A stretch of DNA of 53,522 nt from Xanthobacteraceae bacterium (GCA_029239875.1 JARBUD010000030.1:1-53522), one strand, 5' to 3'. Positions 32,821 to 41,034 are shown, numbered from the stretch's first letter. Notes: a model not told the origin generated them from the letters alone. Made by a program: numbers and translations.

Positions 32821-34212
32821 TCAGTTGCTGGCCGGGGCGCCGTGCTTGGCGGCCCAGAAGAAATCGGGTCGGCCCATCTGGCCGCCCTTGAAGGTGATCT
32901 CGAGCCCGTCATGGGCATCGTCGGCATAGGCGCGGCAGAGCGGCGAACCGGGCGCCAGCGGCGCCAGCGCGGTCACCGCGTAGATGCCGAGCGCCATGCC
33001 CGCGTGACCTGACGTGTCGCCGCCGGAAATGACGGCGCGCTTGAGGCCGGCGCTGCGCACCACCTCGTCGAGCACGCGTCCCAGGCCGTCGCCGATGCGG
33101 GCATTGACCTCGCCGACCGAGGCACTGGCGACGTCGATCGCGTGGGCGAGCGCCGGCACCGCCGGGTCGTCCGGCCCGCTCGCGGTGAAGACGAGCGGAT
33201 CGTGGCCCTCGCCGAGCGCCCGCAAGGCGGCGGCAGCGCCGCGCGCGAGCTCCGCTTTCCACGCGGCGGCGTCGACGGCCCGCGTCGCGTCGAGGCGAAT
33301 CTCCTCGAAACCGTGGCCGAGCGCATAGCGGATCTGGCCGGCGGTGATCGGCGAGCAGGAGCCGGAGACCACCGCGATGCGTTCGCGCTCCTCGACCCTT
33401 CCGCCTATCTCCGCTTCGGCGAGCAGGCCGGCACGGCGCCAATGGGCGACGAGCGCATATTCCAGCCCTTGCGAGCCGATGGCGAACAGGTGCTCGCCGC
33501 GATGCTCCCAGACGAGCCGCCCGGCTTCCGCCAGCGTGTCCTCGTCGAGCACGTCGAGGGCGACGATGCGGGCGCCGGCCGCGCGCTCGGCGGCGAGGCG
33601 GGCATCGGCCGTGCCGGCCTTCATGGACACAAGGTCCACGAGGCCGATCGGGATGCCTGTCTGACGCGCGAGGTGGAGGCGGACATCCGCCTCGTTCATC
33701 GGGGTGACGGGATGCTGCGCCATGACCGGATGGCGGTCGAGCCGATAGCCGGTGCCGTCGATGCCGGCGAAGAGGTTGCCGAAGGCCTGGTAGCGGGCGA
33801 TGGCGGGCGCGCCGACCACCAGCGGATGCCAGGCGCCGCCGAGGATCGGCTCCGCCAGCTCGGCGGCACGTCCGATCGAGCCGACATGCGGGGCGGAATC
33901 GAAGGTGGAGCAGACCTTGTAGTGGCTGATGGGAGCCTTCAACGACGCCAGAAGCTCGAACAACGGCGGCAGGTGCTCTTCCATCCACGCCGGAGGCTGG
34001 GAGCGGGCCACGCCGGCGATGCCGAGCGCGCGCACGTCATTGAAGCGCGCGAGCTGGGCCGGCTTGGGGGCGCCGAGGAACAGCACCGTGTGCAGCCCGG
34101 CAAAGCTCAGCACCTCCATCACCGCCGACGAGCCGGTGTAGTCGTCGCCGTAGAAGGCGACGAGCGGGCCGTCCGGCAGCGTGTGATCGAGGGCGGGAGC
34201 GGATGCGCTCAT
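32821..34212 (-). CDS. oiaK: DUF1537 four-carbon acid sugar kinase family, 3-oxo-isoapionate kinase-like
   Basis: This 463-residue kinase has the DUF1537 N-terminal substrate domain beginning AFYGDDYTGSSAVMEVLSFA (residues 19-38), with the conserved Asp pair D23/D24, and a C-terminal nucleotide-binding domain with VVSGSCSPITAGQIRYA and the signature VISGGDTSGHAGMALGI. DUF1537 kinases phosphorylate four- and five-carbon keto or hydroxy acids. In the apionate pathway the member OiaK makes 3-oxo-isoapionate 4-phosphate. Position between the RuBisCO-like gene (ATGA overlap) and apnO supports that activity. A related kinase such as DenK or OtnK cannot be excluded on sequence alone. Confidence 0.83.
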   Translation of the reverse strand: MSASAPALDHTLPDGPLVAFYGDDYTGSSAVMEVLSFAGLHTVLFLGAPKPAQLARFNDVRALGIAGVARSQPPAWMEEHLPPLFELLASLKAPISHYKVCSTFDSAPHVGSIGRAAELAEPILGGAWHPLVVGAPAIARYQAFGNLFAGIDGTGYRLDRHPVMAQHPVTPMNEADVRLHLARQTGIPIGLVDLVSMKAGTADARLAAERAAGARIVALDVLDEDTLAEAGRLVWEHRGEHLFAIGSQGLEYALVAHWRRAGLLAEAEIGGRVEERERIAVVSGSCSPITAGQIRYALGHGFEEIRLDATRAVDAAAWKAELARGAAAALRALGEGHDPLVFTASGPDDPAVPALAHAIDVASASVGEVNARIGDGLGRVLDEVVRSAGLKRAVISGGDTSGHAGMALGIYAVTALAPLAPGSPLCRAYADDAHDGLEITFKGGQMGRPDFFWAAKHGAPASN

Positions 34213-35471
34213 GCCGCATAGGTCTCCAGGGCCCGGGCGAGAGCGGTGTGGTCGCGGGCGTAGTCGGCGAGCGGCACGCGGGCCATGGCCGCCTCCCACG
34301 CCTGCTTGAGCGAGGCGACGCCCGCCGCCGGGCCGTCGGGATGGGCCATGATGCCGCCGCCGGCCGCGAAGATCAGGTCCGGCGAGCCGAGCGCGGCATA
34401 GGTGCCCGGCGCCTGCTTGGCCGACTGGCCGGAGGAGAAGACCGGCATGGCGATGCACGGCTTGTCCTCGAACAGCGGAGTCAGGCATTCGCGCGCCGAG
34501 GCGATGACGCTGTCGTCGGCTTCCGAGAACTTGTTGGAGAGCCCGTTGACGTGCATGTGGTCGGCGCCGGCCAGCCGCCAGATCTTCTGCCAGGCGACAT
34601 AGGACCAGCCGAGCATCGGCGCGCGGGAGAGATAGCCCCAGCCATTGCGATGGGCGTGGATCGGCAGCTGGGTGAAGCGGCCGAGCTCCACCATGCCGAC
34701 GAGGCCGACCGAGTTGAGGCTCGCCATCACGCAGGTGCCGCCGTGCTGCAGCACCACGTCGTGGCGCCGGCGCATCTGGTCGAGTTCGCCGGTGATGTTG
34801 AAGGCGAACATCACCTTGCGGCCGGTGCGGTCGGCATGGTCGTTGATGACGCGCATCACCGCCCGCACCCGCTCCTCGAACGGGCAATGCGGGCCGTCGG
34901 ACTGCAATTCGTCGTCCTTGACGAAGTCGATGCCGCCTTCGGCGAGGAGCCCGACGAGGTCGGCGGTCTCCTGCGGGCCGAAGCCGACGCTCGGCTTGAC
35001 GATGGTGCCGATGAGCGGCCGCCCCTCCACGCCCGCGAGGTGGCGCGTGCCGGCGACGCCGAATTTTGGCCCGCCATAGGCGTCGGCAAAGGCGTGCGGC
35101 AGGCGGATGTCCAGGAGGCGGAGGCCGGAGAACTGCTTGAGCTCGAACAGGTTGCCGGCGACGGTCGCCATGAGGTTCGGCAGCGACGGGCCGAGATTGT
35201 CGAGCGGCCAGGAGAGGGTGACGCGGGCGCGGCGGATCGGCGCTTCTCCCTTCGGACGGCCGGCCCCCGGCAACGACAGCGCCTCGACGGTGTCGATCAC
35301 CTCCAGCGCCTTGATGCGGGCGGCGGAGCGCTCCTTCAGCTCGGGCGTCTCGCCCGGCACCGGCACGAAGGTCCCGCTCGACTGCTCGCCGGCCATAGCC
35401 TCGGCGGCGGAGCGCGGGTCATAGGCGGTTTCGATGAGGTAGTCGGCCTCGATGCGTGACAACGGGGGCAT
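34209..35471 (-). CDS. RuBisCO-like protein, 3-oxo-isoapionate-4-phosphate-processing (OiaT/OiaX type)
   Basis: This 420-residue member of the RuBisCO large-chain superfamily keeps key active-site residues: K159 (GTIVKPS, equivalent to K175), the carbamylatable K185 with D187 and E188 (DFVKDDE), H274-R275 (HAHRNG) and H307 (HMHVNG). Loop 6 differs (GLSNKF instead of GKLEG), as in RuBisCO-like proteins that do not fix CO2. In apionate pathways, RuBisCO-like OiaX decarboxylates the phosphorylated keto acid, while OiaT cleaves it to 3-phosphoglycerate and glycolate. No erythrulose-phosphate isomerases are nearby, which mildly favours OiaT. The ATG at 35471 is preferred to a GTG at 35492. First gene of the seven-gene operon. 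Confidence 0.88.
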   Translation of the reverse strand: MPPLSRIEADYLIETAYDPRSAAEAMAGEQSSGTFVPVPGETPELKERSAARIKALEVIDTVEALSLPGAGRPKGEAPIRRARVTLSWPLDNLGPSLPNLMATVAGNLFELKQFSGLRLLDIRLPHAFADAYGGPKFGVAGTRHLAGVEGRPLIGTIVKPSVGFGPQETADLVGLLAEGGIDFVKDDELQSDGPHCPFEERVRAVMRVINDHADRTGRKVMFAFNITGELDQMRRRHDVVLQHGGTCVMASLNSVGLVGMVELGRFTQLPIHAHRNGWGYLSRAPMLGWSYVAWQKIWRLAGADHMHVNGLSNKFSEADDSVIASARECLTPLFEDKPCIAMPVFSSGQSAKQAPGTYAALGSPDLIFAAGGGIMAHPDGPAAGVASLKQAWEAAMARVPLADYARDHTALARALETYAA

Positions 35472-35575
35472 GCGGTCGTCCTGTCTCGGCACGGGACACC
35501 GCCAACCCGCCGGTCACGACGGAGCCCAGGCATCTCGGTGCGTTCCTCGCGGTGAGTCTGTGCTCACTCGTCTAT

Positions 35576-35601
35576 TGATATAGTGATTATACCAGTTGCG
35601 C
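35576..35601 (-). promoter_or_regulatory. shared operator/promoter element, copy 2, with palindrome
   Basis: Bases 35586-35601 are the exact reverse complement of 21342-21357. On the minus strand they read GCGCAACTGGTATAAT, with TATAAT as -10 and TTGTCA 15 bp upstream as a possible -35. Bases 35576-35594 form the near-palindrome TGATATA-N5-TATACCA (one mismatch). The element lies about 115 bp upstream of the RuBisCO-like gene and is the likely promoter and operator of the seven-gene operon. Confidence 0.65.
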
Positions 35602-35620
35602 GGACATGACAAGGGAGCGG

Positions 35621-35640
35621 CGGGGCGCGTTCTCGCCCCG
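35621..35640 (-). terminator. GC-rich stem-loop after the cytochrome P460-like gene
   Basis: CGGGGCG (35621-35627) pairs with CGCCCCG (35634-35640) across a 6-nt loop, starting 42 bp past the stop of the minus-strand cytochrome gene. There is no U run, so it is only a candidate terminator separating that operon from the RuBisCO-like operon promoter. Confidence 0.35.
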
Positions 35641-35681
35641 GCGCTTATCTGGCCTGTGGCCTATCGCCTGCCTTGGGTCGT

Positions 35682-36191
35682 CTACGGCGCGTAGCGGGTG
35701 AAGACGAAGTCGTGGCCCTTCGCCAGCGCCTCGTGGCAGCCCCAGCAGGTCTCGTGCTGAGCCTTGTCGACGGGAACGCCGTTCACGAAGCGGCCGAAGC
35801 CCCAGCCGCCGGTGGCGGCATAGCGGCGCGAATCCTTCACCATGACCTGCACGGTCGTCGCCGCGCCCGGAACCGTCGCCGGCCCGAACTCGGGTGAGGG
35901 CTTCTGCTTCCAGGCGAGCTTCACCAGCACGGTGCCGTCCGGGAACGGCAGCGTGCCAGATCGATAGGCGTCGAGCGCGGTCTGGTTGCCGACGACCGCG
36001 CGCAGTTCGTCGAGCGGCGCGGCCTCGATCGCTGGCGCGATCAGCTCCCAGCTCCGGTAGCCGCCCGGCAGCGTCACGCCGTAGATCGGCGAGGCATCCG
36101 GCGGCGTGTCGCCGGCGGCACGGCTCGCCGCCGACAAGGCCAACGGCGTCGCGACGGCGACGAGGCCGGCAAGTGCGTAGAGGCGTTTCAT
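35682..36191 (-). CDS. cytochrome P460 family protein
   Basis: This is a 169-residue periplasmic protein with a signal peptide (to about SAASRAAG, residue 26) and a single c-type heme site CWGCH (C149-H153) near the C-terminus. The preceding fold (PDASPIYGVTLPGGYRSWEL, LPFPDGTVLVKLAW, VQVMVKDSRRYAATGGWGFG) is typical of cytochrome P460 domains, which in nitrifiers oxidise hydroxylamine and in methanotrophs handle NO or other small molecules. Here the function is unknown. It follows the alpha/beta hydrolase gene by 11 bp in the same operon. Whether the heme-crosslinking Lys of true P460 exists (K91 is a candidate) cannot be judged without alignment. Confidence 0.85.
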   Translation of the reverse strand: MKRLYALAGLVAVATPLALSAASRAAGDTPPDASPIYGVTLPGGYRSWELIAPAIEAAPLDELRAVVGNQTALDAYRSGTLPFPDGTVLVKLAWKQKPSPEFGPATVPGAATTVQVMVKDSRRYAATGGWGFGRFVNGVPVDKAQHETCWGCHEALAKGHDFVFTRYAP

Positions 36192-36202
36192 GCGCGCTCG
36201 CC

Positions 36203-37255
36203 TCAGGCCCGGTCCACGTCCACGATCGCCTTGGCGAAGGCCTCCGGCGCCTCCTGCGGCAGGTTGTGGCCGATGCCGCCGGTGATCAGCCGGAACTCGT
36301 ATTTGCCGGTGAACTTCTTCGCATAGGCTTCCGGCGGCGGATGCGGCGCCCCGTTGGCGTCGCCTTCCATGGTGATGGTGGGAACGCCGATGGTCGGCAG
36401 GGTCGCGAGCTTGCGTTCCAGCTCGTCATACTTCGCCTGGCCGGGGGCGAGCCCGAGCCGCCAGCGATAATTGTCGATGCTGATGGCGACATGATCGGGA
36501 TTGTCGAGGGCGGCGGCCGAACGGTCGAAGGTGGCATTGTCGAACGCCCATTTCGGCGAGGCCAGCTCCCAGATCAGCCGGGCGAAGTCATGGGTGTACT
36601 GGCGGTAGCCCTTCACGCCCCGTTCGGTGGCGAAATAGTACTGGTACCACCACTGCAGCTCCGCCTTGGGCGGGAGCGGGTTGCGGTTCGCCTCCTGGCT
36701 TCCGATCAGGTACCCGCTGACCGACACCATGGCCTTGCAGCGCTCGGGCCACAGCGCGGCCACGATGTTGACGGTGCGCGCACCCCAGTCGAATCCGCCG
36801 AGCACGGCGCGATCGATCTTCAGCGCGTCCATGAAGGCGATGGTGTCGACGGCGAGCGCCGCCTGCTGGGCATTGCGCGGCGAGGCTTCCGATAGGAAGC
36901 GCGTGCCGCCATAGCCGCGCAGATAGGGCACGAGCACGCGGTAGCCCTGCGCGGCGAGGATGGGTGCGACGTCGACATAGGCGTGGATGTCGTAGGGCCA
37001 GCCGTGCAGCAGAAGCACGGGCGGCCCGTCGGCAGGCCCGTCTTCGGCATAGGCGACGTCGAGCTCGCCGGCGCGGACGTGCTTGAGCGTGGAAAAGCTC
37101 GTGTGCGTGCCGCGGCCGGCCGCCGCAGGCGGCGACGAGCCGGGCCCACCCGTGTTCGACTCGGCCGAGGCCACGGCGCCGAAGGGAATGGCGGCCAATC
37201 CCAGGGCGGTGACGCCGAGGATGCCGCGCCGCTGCCGATCGATCTCGTTGGTCAT
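36203..37255 (-). CDS. Tat-exported alpha/beta hydrolase, epoxide-hydrolase-like
   Basis: This 350-residue protein starts with a twin-arginine signal (DRQRRGILGVTALGLAAIPF), implying folded export. The alpha/beta hydrolase core has the oxyanion motif HGWP (84-87), an Asp nucleophile (D156 in GGFDWGAR) rather than Ser, and a catalytic His (H330 in IGHNLPQ). An Asp nucleophile is characteristic of epoxide hydrolases and haloalkane dehalogenases. GGGAG precedes the ATG. The gene is paired with a cytochrome P460-like gene, both periplasmic, which suggests a joint oxidative/hydrolytic role or co-expression under the same stress. The substrate is unknown. Confidence 0.85.
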   Translation of the reverse strand: MTNEIDRQRRGILGVTALGLAAIPFGAVASAESNTGGPGSSPPAAAGRGTHTSFSTLKHVRAGELDVAYAEDGPADGPPVLLLHGWPYDIHAYVDVAPILAAQGYRVLVPYLRGYGGTRFLSEASPRNAQQAALAVDTIAFMDALKIDRAVLGGFDWGARTVNIVAALWPERCKAMVSVSGYLIGSQEANRNPLPPKAELQWWYQYYFATERGVKGYRQYTHDFARLIWELASPKWAFDNATFDRSAAALDNPDHVAISIDNYRWRLGLAPGQAKYDELERKLATLPTIGVPTITMEGDANGAPHPPPEAYAKKFTGKYEFRLITGGIGHNLPQEAPEAFAKAIVDVDRA

Positions 37256-37301
37256 ACATGAACTCCCGCGTAGTGACGCGCAGCATGACGCTGCGCCCTA
37301 T

Positions 37302-37348
37302 CCGATCGGTCGAACCGGATCGGACTTCGAAAGCCGCCTAAGCTTTCG
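37302..37348. other. two small stem-loops in the gap after the iron-binding-protein gene
   Basis: CGAAAGC (37328-37334) pairs with GCTTTCG (37342-37348), and CCGATC...GATCGG (37302-37323) forms a second stem with a one-base bulge. They sit in the 225-bp gap between the binding-protein gene (stop at 37481) and the alpha/beta hydrolase start. Neither has a U run. I see no gene in this gap. Confidence 0.35.
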
Positions 37349-37480
37349 TCAGGAGTTCACAGTCCGATAGAAGCCGCCGGGTGGGTGTCGCGAACGCACG
37401 GGTGGGTTCACGTGGAGCGGCCAATTCGACAGGTGCGTGCGGGATCGCAACGGGATCACCGGCCGCCGTGGAGCGTACCG

Positions 37481-38593
37481 CTATCGCGACGGCCGCGAGG
37501 ACGTCCAGTAGGTGCCTTCCAGCGGAAAAGGCTGGAAGCGGTCATGCAGCCGGCTCAGCAGGCCCTCCGGGTCGAGGTCGGCGAAGAGCTGGGGATGCAG
37601 CCATTTGGCGAAGGCCTGCAGGGCCGCGACATTGAAGGGCGAGTTGTAGAAATGGTGCCAGACGGCGAAGGCCCGGCCTTGCTTCACTGCCGACAGCTCG
37701 GCGATGCCGACGCGCGCCAGCGCACGCGATAGGCTCTCCCTCGCCTGCTCATGCGACACGTCGGGCCCGAGCGCGATCCAGGCGCTGTCGGGCGGGCTCG
37801 CCGCGCTGCCGATAGCGGTGCCGACATAGATGTCGGGCTGGTTGGTGAGCAGATATTCGAGGCTCACCGTCCCCGCCTCGCCGGCTATGACGTCGCCGGC
37901 GAGGTTGGTTCCGCCGGCGGCGGTGACGAAGTCGCCCATCATGCCACCCACCATGGTCTCGCAGCAGCCCATCAGCCCGACCCGGCTTTCGATGAACACG
38001 CGCGGCGCCGGCGGGCGGTGTCGCGCTAGTCGCTCGCGCACGGCGTCATGCGCGGCGCGCCATTCCGCGAGGAAGGCGGCGGCTTCTTCCTTCCGGTCCA
38101 GTACCTCGCCGAGCAGTTCGATGCTCTTCGGCGTGTTGACGAGCGGATCGTTGCGGAAGTCGATGAAGACGACGGCGACGCCGGCCTGTTCCAGCACCTC
38201 GATCACCCGCGCATTGCGCGCGCCGGGGCCGTGGCCGTCGACGCCGAAGATCGCGACCTCTGCGCGCAGCGACAGCGCCCGCTCCAGGCTGAACGTGTCC
38301 TGCGAGGCGCGTCCGAAGCGGGGGATGTCGGCGACGCGGGGAAAGCGGGCGCGAAAGCGCCCATAGGTCGCCGGATCGACCTGCTCGTAATCGCCCATCA
38401 TGCCGACGATGCGGCGCGTGGGATCCTCCCGGTCGAGGATGGCGAGGGCCGGGATGTAGCGGCCCTCGCCGATGATGAGGCGCTCGATTCGGTCCGGCAG
38501 CGTGACCGTGCGGCCCGCGAGGTCGACGACCTGCCGGGCCATCGCCAGGGACGGGCAGATCGCGACGAACAGGACGGCGAGCGCGAGCCGCAT
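37481..38593 (-). CDS. iron-siderophore/heme-type ABC substrate-binding protein
   Basis: This 370-residue periplasmic protein has a signal peptide (LALAVLFVAICPSLAMA) and the two-lobe Peripla_BP_2 fold of the FepB/BtuF family: VVDLAGRTVTLPDRIERLII at the start of the mature protein, LRAEVAIFGVDG, and LEYLLTNQPDIYVGTA, where the long linking helix and lobe contacts occur. It should bind a siderophore, heme or corrinoid delivered by the outer-membrane receptor encoded 7 bp upstream. No ATPase or permease gene accompanies it in the window, so it must use a transporter encoded elsewhere or serve in sensing. No good ribosome-binding site is seen; translation may be coupled to the receptor gene. 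Confidence 0.87.
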   Translation of the reverse strand: MRLALAVLFVAICPSLAMARQVVDLAGRTVTLPDRIERLIIGEGRYIPALAILDREDPTRRIVGMMGDYEQVDPATYGRFRARFPRVADIPRFGRASQDTFSLERALSLRAEVAIFGVDGHGPGARNARVIEVLEQAGVAVVFIDFRNDPLVNTPKSIELLGEVLDRKEEAAAFLAEWRAAHDAVRERLARHRPPAPRVFIESRVGLMGCCETMVGGMMGDFVTAAGGTNLAGDVIAGEAGTVSLEYLLTNQPDIYVGTAIGSAASPPDSAWIALGPDVSHEQARESLSRALARVGIAELSAVKQGRAFAVWHHFYNSPFNVAALQAFAKWLHPQLFADLDPEGLLSRLHDRFQPFPLEGTYWTSSRPSR

Positions 38594-38600
38594 CGGCCGG

Positions 38601-40934
38601 TCAGAACTTGGCCGAAGCGGTCACGATGAAGGAGCGGCCGGGCTGATAGAGCGGCGTCACGTCGGCGATATCCTGGCCGTAGGTGCCGCGGCTCGCATAG
38701 GTCTCGTCGAACAGGTTGTTGACGTCGAGGCGCAGCATCAGGTTCGGCGCGTTCACCGGACGGTACTCGGCATAGATGTTCACCACCGTGTAGCCGGGGA
38801 TGGTGTTGGTCAGGGTCTCGCCGTCCGGCAGCAGTCCCGGCACGTCGTCCATCTCCAGCGCCACCTCGACATTGCCGCCGATGGTCAGCCCCCATTCGGG
38901 GATGCGGTGCGCGGCGACGAAGGTGACGATCTGGCCGACCGGAGTGGCGAGGTAGTTGCCGGTGTCGGAATCGGCCGGCGCGCCGTCGATGTCGACGTCG
39001 ATGTCCGCGTACTTCACACGGACGAAGCCGGTCTCCCACTCATAGCCGGCGCCGATCTCGAAGCCGCGCGATTCGATGTCGCGCGCCCGGATCGCGCCGA
39101 ACACCCGGTTGCTGTAGGTGACGACGCGGGCATTCTCGATGTCGGTCTGGAAGATGCTGCCTTCCAGCGTGAAGCCGTTATAGGTCGCCTTCAGCCCAGC
39201 CATGGCGTTGTTCGAGGTGACCGGCTCCGGGCCTTCGTCATAGTCCCAGTCGGGATTCATGTAGAAGTTCTCGGCCAGCGGGATGCCGGCCCAGACATGC
39301 GAGAAGCCGGCCTTGGCGACGAGGAAGTCGGGGATCAGGTCGTACTCGCCGGAGACGTTGCCGCTCAGCCCGGCATTGTCCCATTCCTCGCCCGTGGTCC
39401 CGGTGAACCATTGATTGTCGGCGCGCCCGCCGAAGGACAGGCGCGTGCGCTCCCACGGCTCCAGCCGCGCCTGCGCGTAGAGGCCGACATTGGTCGCCTT
39501 CTCCACGGCGGCGTCATAGGGATCGAACAGCTCGGCGCTGTCATTGTAGAAGTCGACGCCGGCGATGACGTTGCCGATGGCAAGCGCGAACTTGTTCTCG
39601 AACTTGCCGTTGAAGCTGTCGGTCTTGCCGGACGCCGTATAGGGCGTCGGCAGGCCGGAGCGCGCGTTGATGTAGGTCAGCTTGGAGATTTCCGTCGCGC
39701 TGTAGGCCACCACCAGCTTCGGATCCCACCAGCCTTCCGGGGTGGCATCGGTATAGGTGAACACCGTGTTCTGGCGCTCGATGTCGTAGGGCGTCACGTC
39801 CGGTTCCCACGGCCGCCCACCGGGGAACTCCGTGCCGTTGGCGCGATAGGGGCGCGGGGCATCGTCGTTCACCTGCTCGTAGCTGATGGCGAAGCGGTCG
39901 CCGGTCGGCGCCGTATAGGAGACCTTGCCGATGCCGTTGAGCAGGTTGGTGCTGGTGCCGAGCACCACGTCGCCATTGCCGGCCTCGAACTGGTCGCCCT
40001 GGCCGATGTTGAAATAGCCCAGCGTCTCGAAGCCGCCCTGGCGGGCATAGCCGGTCATGTTGGCGAGCGAGGTGTCGCCGTTGAAGTTGAAGGAGTACTT
40101 GCCGATGCCGCCCCAGCCGTCGGCGTCGAGGAAGTCGCGCGCGTCCTTGGTCTCGTAGGCGATGGTGCCGGCGAGCGCGCCGGGACCGGCATCGGCGGGC
40201 GCCACGCCCGCATCGACCCGCACCGCCTTGAGCACACCGGGATCGATCAGGTTGGTGCCCATGTGATGGAACACCTTGTTGTTCTGCCGGCTGCCGTCAA
40301 TGGTCACGGCGAGGTTGGTCTCCTCGATGCCGTGGACATAGACCTTCTGCGACATCGGGATGGATGAGCCGACCTCGATGCCCGGCTGCTCGCGGAACAC
40401 GTCAGCGAGGTTCTGCGGGTTGAGCCGCTCCAGCGCCTGCGGGCCGATCACCGTCTCGGCGACGCCGCCCCGGCCGATGTCCTCGCCGGCGACGGAGATG
40501 GTCTCCAGCAACTCGCCTTCGACCGCGCCGCCCGCATCGCCGCCCACCGGCGCGATCTGGCCGACGACGGCGGTGCCTTCGCCGGTAATGCGGAACGCGA
40601 TGCCGGTGCCGGCGAGCATCTGGGCGAGCGCCTGCTGGGGCGTGTAGCTGCCCTGCACCGGGCGCGAGGTGACGCCCTGCGACGTCGCCGAGGCCAGCGT
40701 CACCTGAAGGCCGGACTGGCGGCCGAAGGCGTTGAGCGCGCTGGCCAGCGGCTGCGCCGGTATGTTGAAGGCGCGGGCGGCGGCCGCCGTCGGCGCGGGG
40801 GCCGCGGTCTGCGCGAGGCCCTGCGAGAGGCCGGCGAGCAGGACCAGCGCCGTCGTCGCCATCAGGCGCAGGGCACGCCGGCTGGTCGCCGAGCGCGCGG
40901 CGGAAATGTCGGCAGGGCGCATCGGCGCGCTCAT
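38601..40934 (-). CDS. TonB-dependent receptor with N-terminal signalling (STN) domain
   Basis: This 777-residue outer-membrane receptor starts at the ATG at 40934, eight bases after GGGGAG. After the signal peptide (LMATTALVLLAGLSQGLAQ) comes an STN/secretin-like signalling domain (FNIPAQPLASALNAFGRQSG ... GSYTPQQALAQMLAGTGIAF), then a plug (ETISVAGEDIG, DVFREQPGIEVGSS, VYVHGIEETNLAVTIDGSRQ) and a 22-strand barrel ending in FIVTASAKF with a terminal Phe. The STN domain signals ligand occupancy to FecR and the ECF sigma factor encoded just upstream. Likely ligands are ferric siderophores or heme; the plug wording HGIEETNLAVTIDG is reminiscent of heme/hemoglobin receptors, but I cannot decide. 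Confidence 0.92.
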   Translation of the reverse strand: MSAPMRPADISAARSATSRRALRLMATTALVLLAGLSQGLAQTAAPAPTAAAARAFNIPAQPLASALNAFGRQSGLQVTLASATSQGVTSRPVQGSYTPQQALAQMLAGTGIAFRITGEGTAVVGQIAPVGGDAGGAVEGELLETISVAGEDIGRGGVAETVIGPQALERLNPQNLADVFREQPGIEVGSSIPMSQKVYVHGIEETNLAVTIDGSRQNNKVFHHMGTNLIDPGVLKAVRVDAGVAPADAGPGALAGTIAYETKDARDFLDADGWGGIGKYSFNFNGDTSLANMTGYARQGGFETLGYFNIGQGDQFEAGNGDVVLGTSTNLLNGIGKVSYTAPTGDRFAISYEQVNDDAPRPYRANGTEFPGGRPWEPDVTPYDIERQNTVFTYTDATPEGWWDPKLVVAYSATEISKLTYINARSGLPTPYTASGKTDSFNGKFENKFALAIGNVIAGVDFYNDSAELFDPYDAAVEKATNVGLYAQARLEPWERTRLSFGGRADNQWFTGTTGEEWDNAGLSGNVSGEYDLIPDFLVAKAGFSHVWAGIPLAENFYMNPDWDYDEGPEPVTSNNAMAGLKATYNGFTLEGSIFQTDIENARVVTYSNRVFGAIRARDIESRGFEIGAGYEWETGFVRVKYADIDVDIDGAPADSDTGNYLATPVGQIVTFVAAHRIPEWGLTIGGNVEVALEMDDVPGLLPDGETLTNTIPGYTVVNIYAEYRPVNAPNLMLRLDVNNLFDETYASRGTYGQDIADVTPLYQPGRSFIVTASAKF

Positions 40935-41034
40935 CGTCTGGACTCCCCAGTTGTTCATGTGCGTTCCGCGAACGCATCCCCGGGTGCCAGACGATCGAGG
41001 CCGGCGGTTTTTTCATCCCGCCGCGCAGATTTCG

